From the NCBI RefSeq assembly GCF_013373865.1, contig NC_050475.1, positions 14,171,821 through 14,235,820 of the forward strand: a stretch of DNA of 64,000 bases. The letters run 5' to 3'. Shown here piece after piece: positions 36,055-47,329 of the stretch. The first letter of the stretch is position 1. Every line of letters starts with the position of its first letter. This DNA comes from Monomorium pharaonis (Eukaryota > Arthropoda > Insecta > Hymenoptera > Formicidae). The notes under the pieces were generated by a model. It did no database searches and had not been told where the DNA came from. It saw only the letters and a program-made list of their open reading frames with translations. A program made the translations under genes and the position numbers.

Positions 36055-37064
36055 ATTTGGTGCTTTAATAAATAAAACAAAATATGTTATCACGAAAAAT
36101 ATGTCATATTTGTGATACAATCAAATGAACAGGATAAATTTTTTACGTATTTAAATAATGCGACGTAGCCTTCCTTCGGGAACCGCCAGATCCGAGGGGC
36201 TACGACCAATTAACGATAATAATCTTTATAACAGTTCGCGTGTAACGCTCCCTCGCGAAATCGGTAACGTTCGAAAACGGTAGCTTGCTTAAACGGTAAC
36301 TCCGCAATGCTCTATATTTCTAAGCGCCAGGTGCGGATTTCCGCGCCACACAACAATTAACTATAAGTCGGTAGCCGGATAGGAAGCTACTCATGCCGGT
36401 GACTCTTTTCTCGAAGCGGTAGAGGGGCGTGATTCTTTTGTAGCCAAGAGGGGGGGGGGGAGTCGGATCGAGGCAGGTCGCAGAAAAGAATCGGTACACA
36501 ATCGTCAATTAAATATCAAACATCAAAATATATTTCTTTAATGATTAATGAGTACGGTGTCAACGAAAATCATGGATCTTACTCCACTTAACAAAACGTC
36601 ATAATTTCGGGAGCGTCCCAGATGCGCACAGTAATAAACGGACACAGCAGGCTGAGTGAAACGGACACAGTAACAAACGGACACAGACCAAACGGACACA
36701 GTAACAAACGGACACAGACCAAACGGACACAGTAACAAACGGACACAGTAACAAACGGACACAAATCAAATGCGCACAGAGCGAAACGGACACAGTGCAC
36801 AACGGACACAGTAACAAACGGACACAGACCAAATGCGCATAGAGCAAAACGGACACAGTGCGAAACGGACACAGACCAAATACGCACGGACCAAATGCAC
36901 ACGGACCAAATGCGCACACTGCACATGCGCACACTGCACGTGCGCACGGACCAAATGCAATCCATGTACATTGCAAGCAGAGTAAAGTCAACATAGGTTA
37001 GCGACTTGGATGGGGTGGGTGCGGGAGGTGGGCCGAAGGCCCTCCTTGCACCCCCCCCGCGCGC

Positions 37065-37111
<47 letters not shown>

Positions 37112-38594
37112 CAAAGCATTCACTGCAACACATGGATTTGCGACTTTCCGTGTATGCATTTGGTCTGTGCGCATGTGCAGTGTGCGCATTTGGTCTGTGT
37201 CCGTTTCGCACTGTGTCCGTTTCGCACTGTGTCCGTTTCGCTCTGTGCGCATTTGGTTTGTGTCCATTTCGCACTGTGTCCGTTTCGCTCTGTGCGCATT
37301 TGGTCTGTGTCCGTTTGTTACTGTGTCCGTTTCACTCAGCTTGCTGTGTCCGTTTATTACTGTGCGCATCTGGGACTCACTCATAATTTCACAGAGATAC
37401 GCGGTTAAGACGGAAGCCAGAAGTCAGCACAAAGAGAATGTGGAAACTTTAGATTTACTCTACGAGGCGGGAGGCCGTCGAGGCTCTTCGCTCGCCCAAC
37501 ACAACAATTATAATATATCCAAAAACAGTATTCGCGGTAATAAAGAACACAATTATCAACTACAAAATGACTGTCAGTGCCAGCTTTGTTCGAGAGAAAC
37601 GTACTTAATAACTAAATATTCGGGCCGGTCGGTCCGATCTCTCGTGCGGCCACAAGATTCTACTTTGTATTTTCGAGTTTCTCAATAAATGTTCATTAGA
37701 ACAAGCAACAGCAAAAAACGGTATCGGATTCGGGATCACCGATAACACGACAAGAAACGGTATCCCTTATCCGGTCCCGCACGAAAGTCGACCGCCTTAC
37801 CAAATCTTATTAAATCCCGCGTGGCTGCCGAGTGATGGCCTTACAAAATCCACAATCCTCGTCCACCGAAGTCGATAACACGGGGCTGATCCTCGGTGCT
37901 GCGTCTTATCCCGGCTTGCCGAACAGTAAGGAGCCCTGTGCTCGCGCCGGCCGGCTCGAGCCGCCACGCATGCGCGGGCGCTCTTCGATTCCCGATAGGT
38001 GGATCCGCCCGACTCGCGTGATCCTCGATCCCGCGCCGCGCTGTTTCACCTCTCGAAGTGTCCATGATCGGCACGTGCTCCCCAGGTGGGATCCCTCGTG
38101 CCGTGCCTTTTCGGCTGGTCCGGCTGGCCAGGCCGCGACCGCACCGATTGACATGGCTGTAGTTGCTCTTCCGGTCTGCAGCCTGGTGGCGTGCCCATGG
38201 CGTGCCCCTTGCAGGGAGTCGTCGTGTCGCAGCGCTGTAATTCCGCGCGGTCGGTATCCGGGTCGGCAACGCGCTGCGGGGCCCGACGCACGGCTCGGCG
38301 GGGAAACTCCTTGCGGGTGCTCCTTCCACTGTCGATCGCTCGTAACAGGATTCCCACGACGGCCGCTCCTCCGTCGCTTTTGACACATTTTTCAGATGAG
38401 CCCTTACTCGGCGCCTTAACTTTAAATGATTGGCACTACAAATGGAAAGCGGTATCGCGGAAACTAAAAATCCAAAAGAAAATAAAATAACAGAACCGTA
38501 TCCCCCTCGGCTCAGCGAGGAGTCGCCCCCGTCCAACCCCCTCGGTCGGACTTATGCCCTTGTGACGCGCGCGGCCGGGCACGCCACGTCACAA
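36055..38594 (-). mobile_element. Probable solo LTR or LTR-rich block, GC-rich
   Basis: Read on the minus strand it starts TGTGACGTGGCGTGCC at 38594 and has GC-rich sequence down to about 37830, then promoter- and poly(A)-like sequence (AATAAA on the plus strand at 37686), continuing to about 36160. TGTGACG starts are common for insect LTRs. No gag or pol was found. Open frames at 37832-38536 exist on both strands because the block is GC-rich, and I do not accept them as genes. It sits between inverted foldback arms and carries the foldback at 36609-37381. Confidence 0.4.
36609..37381. mobile_element. Foldback element with AAACGGACACAG words, exact 9-bp duplication
   Basis: Flanked by CATAATTTC on both sides (36600-36608 and 37382-37390). 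Ends GGGAGCGTCCCAGATGCGCA and TGCGCATCTGGGACTCACT. The arms are arrays of AAACGGACACAGTAAC and AATGCGCACAGACC words. The core includes CCATGTACATTGCAAGCAGA, GGGGTGGGTGCGGGAGG, a GGGCCGAAGGCCC hairpin, a (GC)n(GT)n run at 37058-37108, and GGATTTGCGACTTTCC. The closest relative is 17196-17628. Confidence 0.88.
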
Positions 38595-38627
38595 TAAATA
38601 ACTTCGCTGTGTACGATTTTACGTATA

Positions 38628-38985
38628 GAAATGCACAGTGTATAAATAAACGGTGTTGAAATATACGATGTACACCTTTACGATGTATACCTTTATGGTG
38701 CACAACTTTATGGTAAAAAATTGTACGGTATACAACTGAACAGTGTAGAAATTTACGATATATAACTAACCGGTGTATAAATGCACGGTGTACAACTGAA
38801 CAGTGTAGAAATGCCCAGTATAGAAATGTACGATGTAGAAATATACGGTGTACAACTGAACGGTGTAGAAATGTACGGTGTACAACTTGGGTGACCTCCT
38901 TCTGGACACGTAACGATTGGACACCGCTCGATTGGACACGCACGATTGGACACGTACGATTGGACACCGCACGCTTGGATACCGC
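38628..38985 (-). mobile_element. Right arm of a foldback array plus GGACACG words
   Basis: 38628-38890 is the reverse complement of 35880-36054 (GGTGTACAACTGAACGGTGT then AGAAATGTACGG). 38905-38985 changes to ACACGTAACGATTGGACACC-type words, like 8570-8647. Confidence 0.75.
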
Positions 38986-41691
38986 ATTTATTAGGATATT
39001 CGCACTACTTAAGGTATTAAAAAAGTATGGTTCTTGTATATCTAGTATGTATATCTAGTATGTATCCATCTGGTGCCATGAGCATAGGTTTGATTAAATG
39101 TCTATCTTTGTGCACACAATTTGATTGCCACAATAGTTTGGAACAGGAACTTTTTTTAATATCTAAATGTGTGCAATCATTATAAATAATGACACGGTAT
39201 ATCAGGTTGCGTTTGAAAAAAATGATGTAATTTTCTATATAATTCTTTATGTTATTAAAGCCGATATTAAGAGAAACAAATTTAAACTTGAAATTTAAAC
39301 TGTTTTACTAAAGATATAACGCTACTTACAGTTTGACATGTAAGAAAATTAAAAATTACATTTAAAAATGCATTATCTTTTGACATATATTACAAAAAAA
39401 GGTTAAGAGATTTTTTTTAGAAATACACCTCAAAATATTATTAATTTCAATGTGGTCATAATATGTAAAAAGTTCATTAAACTACTACTTTTATAAAGGA
39501 GATACTGCTTTAAATTGACTTTCAGTGAAATCTCATTTTAAAACCTACGTTACAGATGAATGACTCCATTACGTAGTACTTGTAAAAAATAACTGCAATT
39601 GATTTTTTTATTACATATGGTTAGCGAATTGTAAACTAGTTTTTAAAGATAAAAAAAAATATTTTTATCTAAATGATATTGACAACATACATTGTTTTTT
39701 GAAACGTATATATTTTGATGAACAAAACATGTAGGTAAGTATTCAGTTTAGGGGGGCAACTCTGATAACCATGACCTTGACATATATTATCAAGGTCACC
39801 CTCCTGAGTGACCTTCCAAAGATTTTAGCCGTCGCTCGTGATTCGTTAAAAAGTTATTAACAAAAAAAGTTTCATAAATACGACACATAATTATTCTGTA
39901 TAGGAGTACATTACATAGATTTGCGACTTTCCACACGTAGCGAGGTCCACCCACACTCTTCCCCCGCACCCTCTTTACAGAGCGAAACTACGTCCACGCT
40001 TGTACTTTACCACAAGGGTTTACGACTTCATATTTGAAATGTGACCAAATAGCGACTTTAAAATGTTTGGGTTAGGTTAGATTAGAAAAAAATACGGGGA
40101 GGAGGTGCAGGGGGAAAGGCGAAGCCCGCACGTTCTCTGCACCACACTTTACATATGGATTAGCAAACATGCAAATCACGCATTTTATATATTATTAATT
40201 AAGTGATATTATATATTATTAATTATGTGATACAATATATATATATTTTAGAAATTAAGATAGATAACAGTGATTGTGCAATTTAATTCTTTCTACATCA
40301 ATAATGAAGACTTAAGAATTATAAATTTCCTACTTGTACTGTATTACATGAGTTTGTGACTTTATCTGATATCATATAGATAGAATATTGTATATCAATC
40401 ACAACAGATCATCAGAGCTGCCTTCCCTAAACTGAAAAATTACTAACATTTATTTTACATAGTGAGTTATGCAAATCATTTTTTGCATTATAAATCAGAC
40501 ACGAAAATTTTTATCTCAATACATTTAATCTTAAAAGAGCAGAAAACGTACATAATTTTTCATATTTTGATCAACTTTTACAACTTGAAAGAGGTTGCGC
40601 TCGGAGACTTTTGATCAGCGAAAACTTTATTTTGAAAAAGATTCCAGCCGATTATATCAAAAATATTTTTTTAGAAGAAAATATAAGAAATGCTTTCAAA
40701 TATAAAACTTTTTTTTGAAAAAGATTCCAGCCGATTATATCAAAAATATTTTTTCATAAGAAAATATAAGAAATGCTTTCAAATGTAAAACTAAAATATG
40801 AATTACTATTTATTGACTTATTATTGTCTTATAACGCACTGCTGACAAACTTGCAACACGATCCAAACTAATCCATTACTGGTGATTTATTATAGAGAAA
40901 CCAAAAGACATCAAAGACTGAGAGAACACAAAATATATTTCTGGCAACTATAATTTGACGCTAAAATTTATAAAGTATCTACCAATAATTTTATGAAGTA
41001 TTATAATAAGTATTATAATAAGACTCAAAAGTAATATTAAATACTAAAGAATGTAGTCACTACAACAATTTATGTGCACCATTAATTGATAACAAATTAG
41101 TAACTTAATTATATATTTGTATAGATTTTATACAAATAAAATATGATAATTACATTTTTCTAGTTTTCATAATTATTGTTTTTTTCTAATGAAGCATAAT
41201 ACTATAATAATTGATTAAAATTTTTTAAAATTTTATTTAAAATACTTCTTGCATTAATAATGTTTTTATAAATTATTTTGTGTAGATACATAGGGCTGTA
41301 AGATCAGTTAATTATATTAGATTAGAATATTTATGAAAATAGTGGAGCAATGACGAATTTTCGCGACGAAATCTGGTATCTTAAGTACTAGAAACAAGAA
41401 AAAAAGCTCTGTCTGTTCAATTTTCTATTGCTTACATTTATATTGCTATTTTTTTGTACTTAAAAAGATAATTATTTAAATAAATAATTATCTTTTTAAT
41501 TTATATAACTTTTTTATCATTCTTATTACATTAAAATATATAGCTGAGTGCTATTTTTTCTCAAATTTCTAAATTGCTGGTACGATTTTTTTTTTCTTTG
41601 ATATATTATAAAACATTTAAAAGATATTATTAAGACATTTTATGTTCCAATTTTGAATATTAAAAAAACTCGAAACAAAACAAAAGTTTAC
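38986..41691. other. AT-rich intron; foldback-core relics and a short tandem repeat
   Basis: No gene. ATTTGCGACTTTCCACACG at 39920 and GGAGGTGCAGGGGGAAAGGC at 40100 are remnants of the foldback core. 40634-40800 is a two-copy tandem repeat (period 83 bp, GAAAAAGATTCCAGCCGATT). Confidence 0.55.
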
Positions 41692-42209
41692 CATTTGCGA
41701 TGTCTCCAATATGTTGACTACTTCGGACTGTTGCAAATCACGTAACATTCTCCGGTTGATTGCGATGGCTTTATCGCCAGGTAAAAGGATGCCACTTCGT
41801 TCCGCCGGACCGCCAGGTTCCAATAAACTCACTACATAATTCATGCAATCCTCGGCTAACTTAAGCGCAAGTCCGAAACCTCGATGATCCGGACGGAGAA
41901 CGACCGTTAAACTCTCCTTCATCTGCAGAGTCTGACTCGAGCTTTGTTGGGTCTGCGGTTGCGCTTTTCTTTTAACTGTTTTCGCGCTTGGCGATCGCGG
42001 TAATATCTGCAATTTAGCAATGCGGCAGCTCTCGGAATTATTTCTGAGTAGCTTGGCAGCGGTCACCGCGTCTTGAACAGGTACATCGTCCACGGCTAAC
42101 AGCCTATCCCCCGCCTGTAACGCACCGCAGCGATCCGCTGTGCTCGCCGGACGAAGGCTATCGATGTAGACTCCATTTGATGTCTCCCTTACCGTTAAAC
42201 CAAGTTCTC
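41692..42209 (-). CDS. Grip: Grip exon encoding the rest of PDZ3 and PDZ4
   Basis: Internal exon of the same minus-strand Grip gene. The acceptor is TTTCTTTAG at 42210, and the first two bases complete a glycine codon started in the upstream exon (phase 1). The donor is ATG|GTAAAC after 41692 (phase 0). The 518 bp encode most of PDZ3 (loop ELGLTV, then RPASTADRCGAL and GDRLLAVDD), a basic and Gln/Ser-rich linker (KTVKRKAQPQTQQSSSQTLQ), and PDZ4 (loop GFGLAL, then EPGGPAERSGILLPGDKAIAIN). ADRCGAL in PDZ3 and PAERSG in PDZ4 are typical of GRIP proteins. The PDZ3-PDZ4 linker is only about 30 residues, much shorter than the roughly 135 residues I recall in vertebrates. A longer open frame continues on both sides, but the splice signals and domain continuity define these edges. 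Confidence 0.92.
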
Positions 42210-42338
42210 CTAAAGAAATTTCTAGTTTATATTCCAATTTTATTCTAACCAGATTTTAAGATTAAAGTAGAGAAAATTAAAAAATTATGAAACTTTAATA
42301 ATACATAGAAAATATTGTAATATGTAATAAGCTACTTT

Positions 42339-42884
42339 CCCAGGTAGCAAGCTCACGTCATTTTGACGTCCTAAAATAGTCATTTACTGACTATTCTTGA
42401 CGTCACGAAATGACGCCCTTATGACGTTAAAATGACGGTCGAATGTCACAAATTCCTGACGTCATGAAATGTACCCTATTTTGACGTCATGGAATGACGT
42501 GAACAATATGTTGTCAAAAAGATCTCTAAAAGATATCCTGTTTTTGAAAATAATAACATAAAGAGACTTTTAAAAGATAACATATAATGTCAGAATGTTA
42601 ACCAATGCGTCGTTTTTTGAGAACAGAAAGATATGATCATGAAACTGATATCAAAAAGATTTCTTAAATTGGATATCTTTAAACTGCAACTAAAGAAAAA
42701 TAAAATAAAATAAAAATTACATTTTTTTAAAATTATTATTATCAACAGCACATACTAAATTTAGGACAAATTTTTATTAATTAATTAAATTTAAATTATA
42801 TTATTTTATTTTATTCTTACTTGCCGCTGGTAGGTTTGAACCCGGGACCTTAGGATTACGAACCTTGTACTCTAGCTGCTACCA
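42339..42884. mobile_element. Truncated CCCAGGTAGC element (TGACGTCA words) ending in a tRNA-like module
   Basis: Starts CCCAGGTAGCAAGCTCACGT, followed by many GACGTCA and AGATATC words, then an AT tract and the tRNA-like module at 42822-42884, where homology to 44476-45619 stops. Confidence 0.75.
42822..42884 (-). repeat. tRNA-like module, copy 1
   Basis: On the minus strand: GGTAGCAGCTAGAGTACAAG (box A region) and GGTCCCGGGTTCAAACC (box B, close to GGTTCGANNCC), then ACCAGCGGCAAG. The anticodon stem does not pair well, so it is tRNA-derived rather than a tRNA gene. Confidence 0.6.
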
Positions 42885-43400
42885 TGCTTAATTACCATTA
42901 CAAGCGTATTTCGAAAGCGTCCGGTTTTGTGCGCGATCGGGTTACAACTTCATTTTTTATCAGCGTTGTCAAGCTCTTTACAACTGACAACGCTCTTCCC
43001 CAAAATCAATATATCAGTCAGTCAACTGCACTGACTAACGGGGGTGCAACACTCACAACAATATATCTATATTTAGATATTTTAAGAACGTCCATTTTAC
43101 GTATGTTTGAAAGAAATTCTTGTTTTTAATTCATTTGTAATATGTGTTACAAATTGTTCTTTTCCCGGTTCTCTACCCGCTGCAAAGTGACCAATTGTGT
43201 ACGAAGTTTTCTCGCACAAGTAACTCATTCCTTCACAAATCAAATATCCAGAAAAGTGCAGAAATCATTTTTACACGACTATTCCGACCCTCAAATTCCG
43301 CACGTTTAATCATTTTTTTCACATCTTGAATTTTTTCACGCTTGAATTTTACTCAATTTTTTATAAGTCTTTTTTAAATTATTTATAACTTTTTAGTAAT
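42885..43400 (+). other. LTR-like fragment and unassigned sequence
   Basis: 42945-43065 resembles the gypsy LTR segment 1495-1640 (ACAACTGACAACGCTCTTCC and AACGGGGGTGCAACACT). The rest is unassigned. Confidence 0.45.
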
Positions 43401-43917
43401 CCCACATAGAAATTGGCATCCAGTGGATGTCCAATGGACGTCCATTAAACCTCCATAGATCCATGGGACGTCTATGTCCATGGTGGAAGTCAGATGGACG
43501 TCCATTAGAGGTCTAGTAAACTTCCTTAGCTCCATTGGAGGTTTACCTCCATGGCGGAAGTTAGATAGACGTCCATTAGGGATCCAGTAAACTTCCATGG
43601 CTCCATTGGAGGTTTACCTCCATGGTAGAAGTTAGATAGACATCCATTAGGGATCTATTAAACATCCATAGCTCCATTGGATGTTTTCTTCCATGGTGGA
43701 AGTTACATGGACGTCTATTAGGGATCCACTAAACTTCCATAGCTTTATGGAACATTATTTCCATGATGGAAGTTAGACAGACGTCCATTAAGGATCCATT
43801 AAACTTCCATAGCTCTATGGAACATTTACTTCCATGATGGAAGTTAGATAGACGTCCATTAGGTATCCATTAAACTTCCATATCTGTATGGAACATTTAT
43901 TTTCATGGTAGAAGTTA
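43401..43917. mobile_element. CCCACATAGAAA element, left part, array of GTCCATTAG/TTCCATGG words
   Basis: Starts CCCACATAGAAATTGGCATC, followed by about six diverged units of 70-80 bp built from palindromic words (ATGGACGTCCAT, TTCCATGGTGGAAGT). Cut at 43918 by a CCCAGACAACACGC end. The probable right part is 45990-46269, ending ATTTCTATGTGGG. Confidence 0.7.
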
Positions 43918-44475
43918 CCCAGACAACACGCTTGTCAGAATGAAAACTTTAAGAGAACTTTTTTAAGAAGACATTTAGATATCGTGGAAATAATGTCAAA
44001 ATGGTAACATTTATCAGAGACGTTTACTAAGAGAGGTCTTTGAGATATCTCACGGAAGAGTTTCATTTAAGTTTCTTGAAAATGTTATCCTTATGATATC
44101 ACAGCTAAATGATATCAGCTTAATGTCTCATAAAAGATATCACAATGCTGTCCGATTTTTGAACCGTCCATGCACGTTGTAGTTGACTCAGAAATCAGAC
44201 AACACTATAACATTCTGAATGAGAGATCCATTTGATATTTAAAAAAATTATCATAAAGATAATGTTTCCAAAAATAACGGTTTGTCTACAATTACTGCGC
44301 ACAAAAAATGCACAAAATCTAAATTTATCATGTACTGACCAAAAACAGAATAATAAATGTACTATTCAATTTTTCTTAGAATATATGATCTATATAGTTA
44401 AAACCATCTAATTAACCATTTGAACGCTTCAAAGTATTAATGCTAAATAGATCGCAATTTCCATCAAATTATTAA

Positions 44476-45619
44476 CCCAGGTAGCAAGCTAACGTCATTT
44501 TGACGTCCCAAAATGGTCATTTACTGATTATTCTTGACGTCACAAAATGACGCCCTTATGACGTTAAAATGACGGTCGAATGTCACAAATTCCTGACGTC
44601 ATGAAATGTACCGTATTTTGACGTCATAGAATATCGTGAACAATATGTTATCAAAAAGATCTCTAAAAGATATCCTGTTTTTGAATGATAACATAAAGAG
44701 ACTTCTAAAAGATAACATATAATGTCAGAATGTTAACCAATTCGTCGTTTTTTGAGAACAGAAAGATATCATGAAACTAATATCTAAAAGATTTCTTAAA
44801 TCGGATATCTTTAAAATGCAACTAGAGATTAAAAAATAAAATAAAAATTTCATTTTTTTTTATTATTCTTATCAACAGTACGTACTAAATTTGGGACACA
44901 TTTTTATTAATTAATTAAATTTAAATTATATTATTTTATTTTATTCTTACTTGCCGCTGGTAGGTTTTGAACCCGGGACCTTAGGATTACAAACCTTGTA
45001 CTCTATCTGCTACGCCAGTTTGAATCATCGATATGGGTACTTGTTAATATTGTCTACATATACCTATATATGTTATAAACTGTCGCAATTATATTATTTT
45101 TTATAAAAGCAATTAAATTTTGCAAAACATATTAAAAATAAATAGCATTAACTTATTTACTTATTAATTTCATTGTTAAATTTAACTTTTTCCATAACCG
45201 TTATAATTTGATGGAAATTGCGATCTATTTAGCACTAAGACTTTGAAGCGTTCAAATGGTTAATTTGACCATTTTGAAATTATTTCCAAGATATCTAAAT
45301 GTTTTCTTAAAAAAGTTTTCTTAAAGTTGAATATAATATGCTTATATAATATGCTTAAATTATGCGTTAAGCCTTAAATCTCATTTATAGACACCGCTTT
45401 AGACCGTGTCTAAAATACGTTTTAATGACGTCTTTATGTCCCGATTTTCGATGTGTGCTGTCTGAGAAAATAATCGTCAGATCATGACTGAAATATGACT
45501 TCGAAATGACGTCATCATGACGTCAATTTTAGGTCATGTAAAAAAATGGTCATTTTGACGACATATGACCAGATATGACCATTTTGGGACGTCAAAATGA
45601 CGTGGGCTTGCTACCTGGG
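44476..45619. mobile_element. CCCAGGTAGC element with TGACGTCA words, 2-bp AA duplication
   Basis: Ends CCCAGGTAGCAAGCTAACGT and ACGTGGGCTTGCTACCTGGG. Flanks are AA on both sides (44474-44475 and 45620-45621). The uninterrupted paralogue at about 52319-52335 (ATTATTAAAGTTATGG) shows the empty site. The interior has GACGTCA word arrays at both ends and a tRNA-like module at 44952-45016. Confidence 0.85.
44952..45016 (-). repeat. tRNA-like module, copy 2
   Basis: Minus strand GGCGTAGCAGATAGAGTACA (box A matches TRGCNNAGYNGG at 11 of 12 positions) and CCCGGGTTCAAAACC (box B). Confidence 0.6.
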
Positions 45620-45796
45620 AAGGTTATGGAAAAAGATAAATTTAACAATGAAATTAATAAGTAAATAAATTAATGCTATTTATTTTTAATGTTTTGCAAA
45701 ATTTAATTGCTTTTATAAAAAATAATATAATGGCGTCAGTTTATAACATATAGGTATATGTAGACAATAACAAGTACCCATATCGATGAGTTAAAT

Positions 45797-45862
45797 TGGC
45801 ATAGCAGATAGAGTACAAGGTTTGTAATCCTACGGTCCCGGGTTCAAAACCTACCAGAGGCA
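45797..45862 (+). repeat. tRNA-like module, copy 3
   Basis: TGGCATAGCAGATAGAGTAC then TCCCGGGTTCAAAACC, followed by an AATAAAATAAAATAAT tract as in the other copies. Confidence 0.6.
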
Positions 45863-45989
45863 AGTAAGAATAAAATAAAATAATATAATATAAATTTAAT
45901 TAATTAATAACAATTTGTCTTAAATTTAGTATGTACTGTTGATAAAAATAATTTAAAAAAAATAAAATTTTTATTTTAAATTTTTATTT

Positions 45990-46269
45990 TGTCAATCATC
46001 TATCGAGGCTCCATGAAGCCTCTATTAATGATCCACGAAACATTCGTCAGTCATCCATCGAGGCTCCGTGAAGCCTCTATTAATAATCCACACAACGTCT
46101 AATAGACCTCTTTGACGACCTCTAATGGAGGTCTAATGGACGTCCACAATGCGTAACTGTGGATTTCTAATGGCTCTATATTGGACGTCTAATGGACGTC
46201 CAATGGAAGTTTAAACTTCCATGGCAGACGTCCATTAGACGTCTACTGGAGGTTTTATTTCTATGTGGG
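45990..46269. mobile_element. CCCACATAGAAA element, right part
   Basis: Words GAGGCTCC.TGAAGCCTC and TAATGGACGTCCAATGGAAG, ending TTTTATTTCTATGTGGG. Related in reverse to 58078-58345. Confidence 0.65.
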
Positions 46270-46282
46270 ATATTACAACTAG

Positions 46283-47083
46283 CATTTTGATATATTACAC
46301 AAGCACACAAAAAAAAGTGGTTTGTCCGGCGGACTAGACTAGTCAATCCTTATGTATTTCGACCCGCTGAATCCGAATCTAAGGTCAGAATTGCAAAGTT
46401 AGCTCGCATTTTCTAACCACAAAAAAAATTCTTTTTTAATTACACAGGCACACAAAAAAAAGTGGTTGGTCCGGCGGACTAGACTAGTCAATCCTTATGT
46501 ATTTCGATCCGCTGAATCCGAATCTAAAATCAGAATTGCAAAGTTAGCTCGCATTTTCTAATCTCAAAAAAAAATTTTTTTTTAATATTGGTCCGGTGGG
46601 CCAGACTAGTCAATCTTTATGTATTTTGACCTGCTGAATCCGAATCCAAGGTCAGAATTGCAAAGTTAGCTTGCATTTCCTAACCTAAAAAAATTTTTTT
46701 TTTTAGATTAGGAAAAAATAAGCTAATTCAGCAATTCTGGCCTTGGATTTGGATTCAGCGGGTCAAAATACATAAGGATAGACTAGTCTGGTCCGCCGGA
46801 TCAACATTAAAAAAAAATTTTTTTTTAGGTTAAGAAAAAATGAGTCAATTCAGCAATTCTGACCTTAAATTTGGATTCAGCGGGTCAAAATACATAAGAA
46901 TAAACTAGTCTGGTTTGCCGGACCAACATTTAAAAAAAAATTTTTTTTGAGGTTAGAAAATGCGAGCTAACTTTGCAATTCTGACCTTAGATTCGAATTT
47001 AGCGGGTCGAAATACATAAGGATTGACTAGTCTAGTCCGCCGGACCAATCACTTTTTTTTTGTGTGCCTGTGTTATTTTTCAT
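46283..47083. repeat. Cluster of terminal repeats of the 56297-58067 element family
   Basis: About six blocks of 120-150 bp, the first three in one orientation (GGTCCGGCGGACTAGACTAG, TCAATCCTTATGTATTT) and the rest inverted, bounded by ACACAAGCACACA (46285) and GTGTGCCTGTGT (ending near 47074). No gene inside. Confidence 0.75.
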
Positions 47084-47329
47084 TATTTTAATTTTTATAA
47101 TTATAAATTTGCTTATGTGTTTAAAAATATTTTTTAGTAATGTACTGCAACTGATTTGTATAAAATGTATAAAATTTTGTTTAAAAATACTGTTTTTAAA
47201 ACAATTACATTGATTTCATTTATAATATCTCTTAAGAAATATTCATATATACTCATATATACTCAGAAAACTAAAAGTTATATAACTGTTATATAACTGT
47301 TAGTTATAATTTCCAAGTCAACAATATAA

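Larger units (their letters stand above)
453..41691 (-). other. Grip: Grip intron of about 41.2 kb between the PDZ4 and PDZ5 exons
   Basis: Phase-0 intron, GT (41691-41690) to AG (454-453). I see no other host exon in it on either strand. Every coding-like stretch I could identify belongs to a transposable element, listed separately. Confidence 0.85.
43918..45990. mobile_element. Older CCCAGACA element interrupted by 44476-45619
   Basis: The left piece 43918-44475 and right piece 45620-45990 together match 51597-52700. They include the tRNA-like module (45797-45862) and AGATATCT-type words. The break is where the younger element inserted. Confidence 0.7.

Noticed and set aside
37832..38536. 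Overlapping open frames of 183 and 231 residues on opposite strands
   Set aside because: GC-rich, LTR-like block; no domain or low-stop bias specific to one strand, and no similarity to known proteins that I can see.
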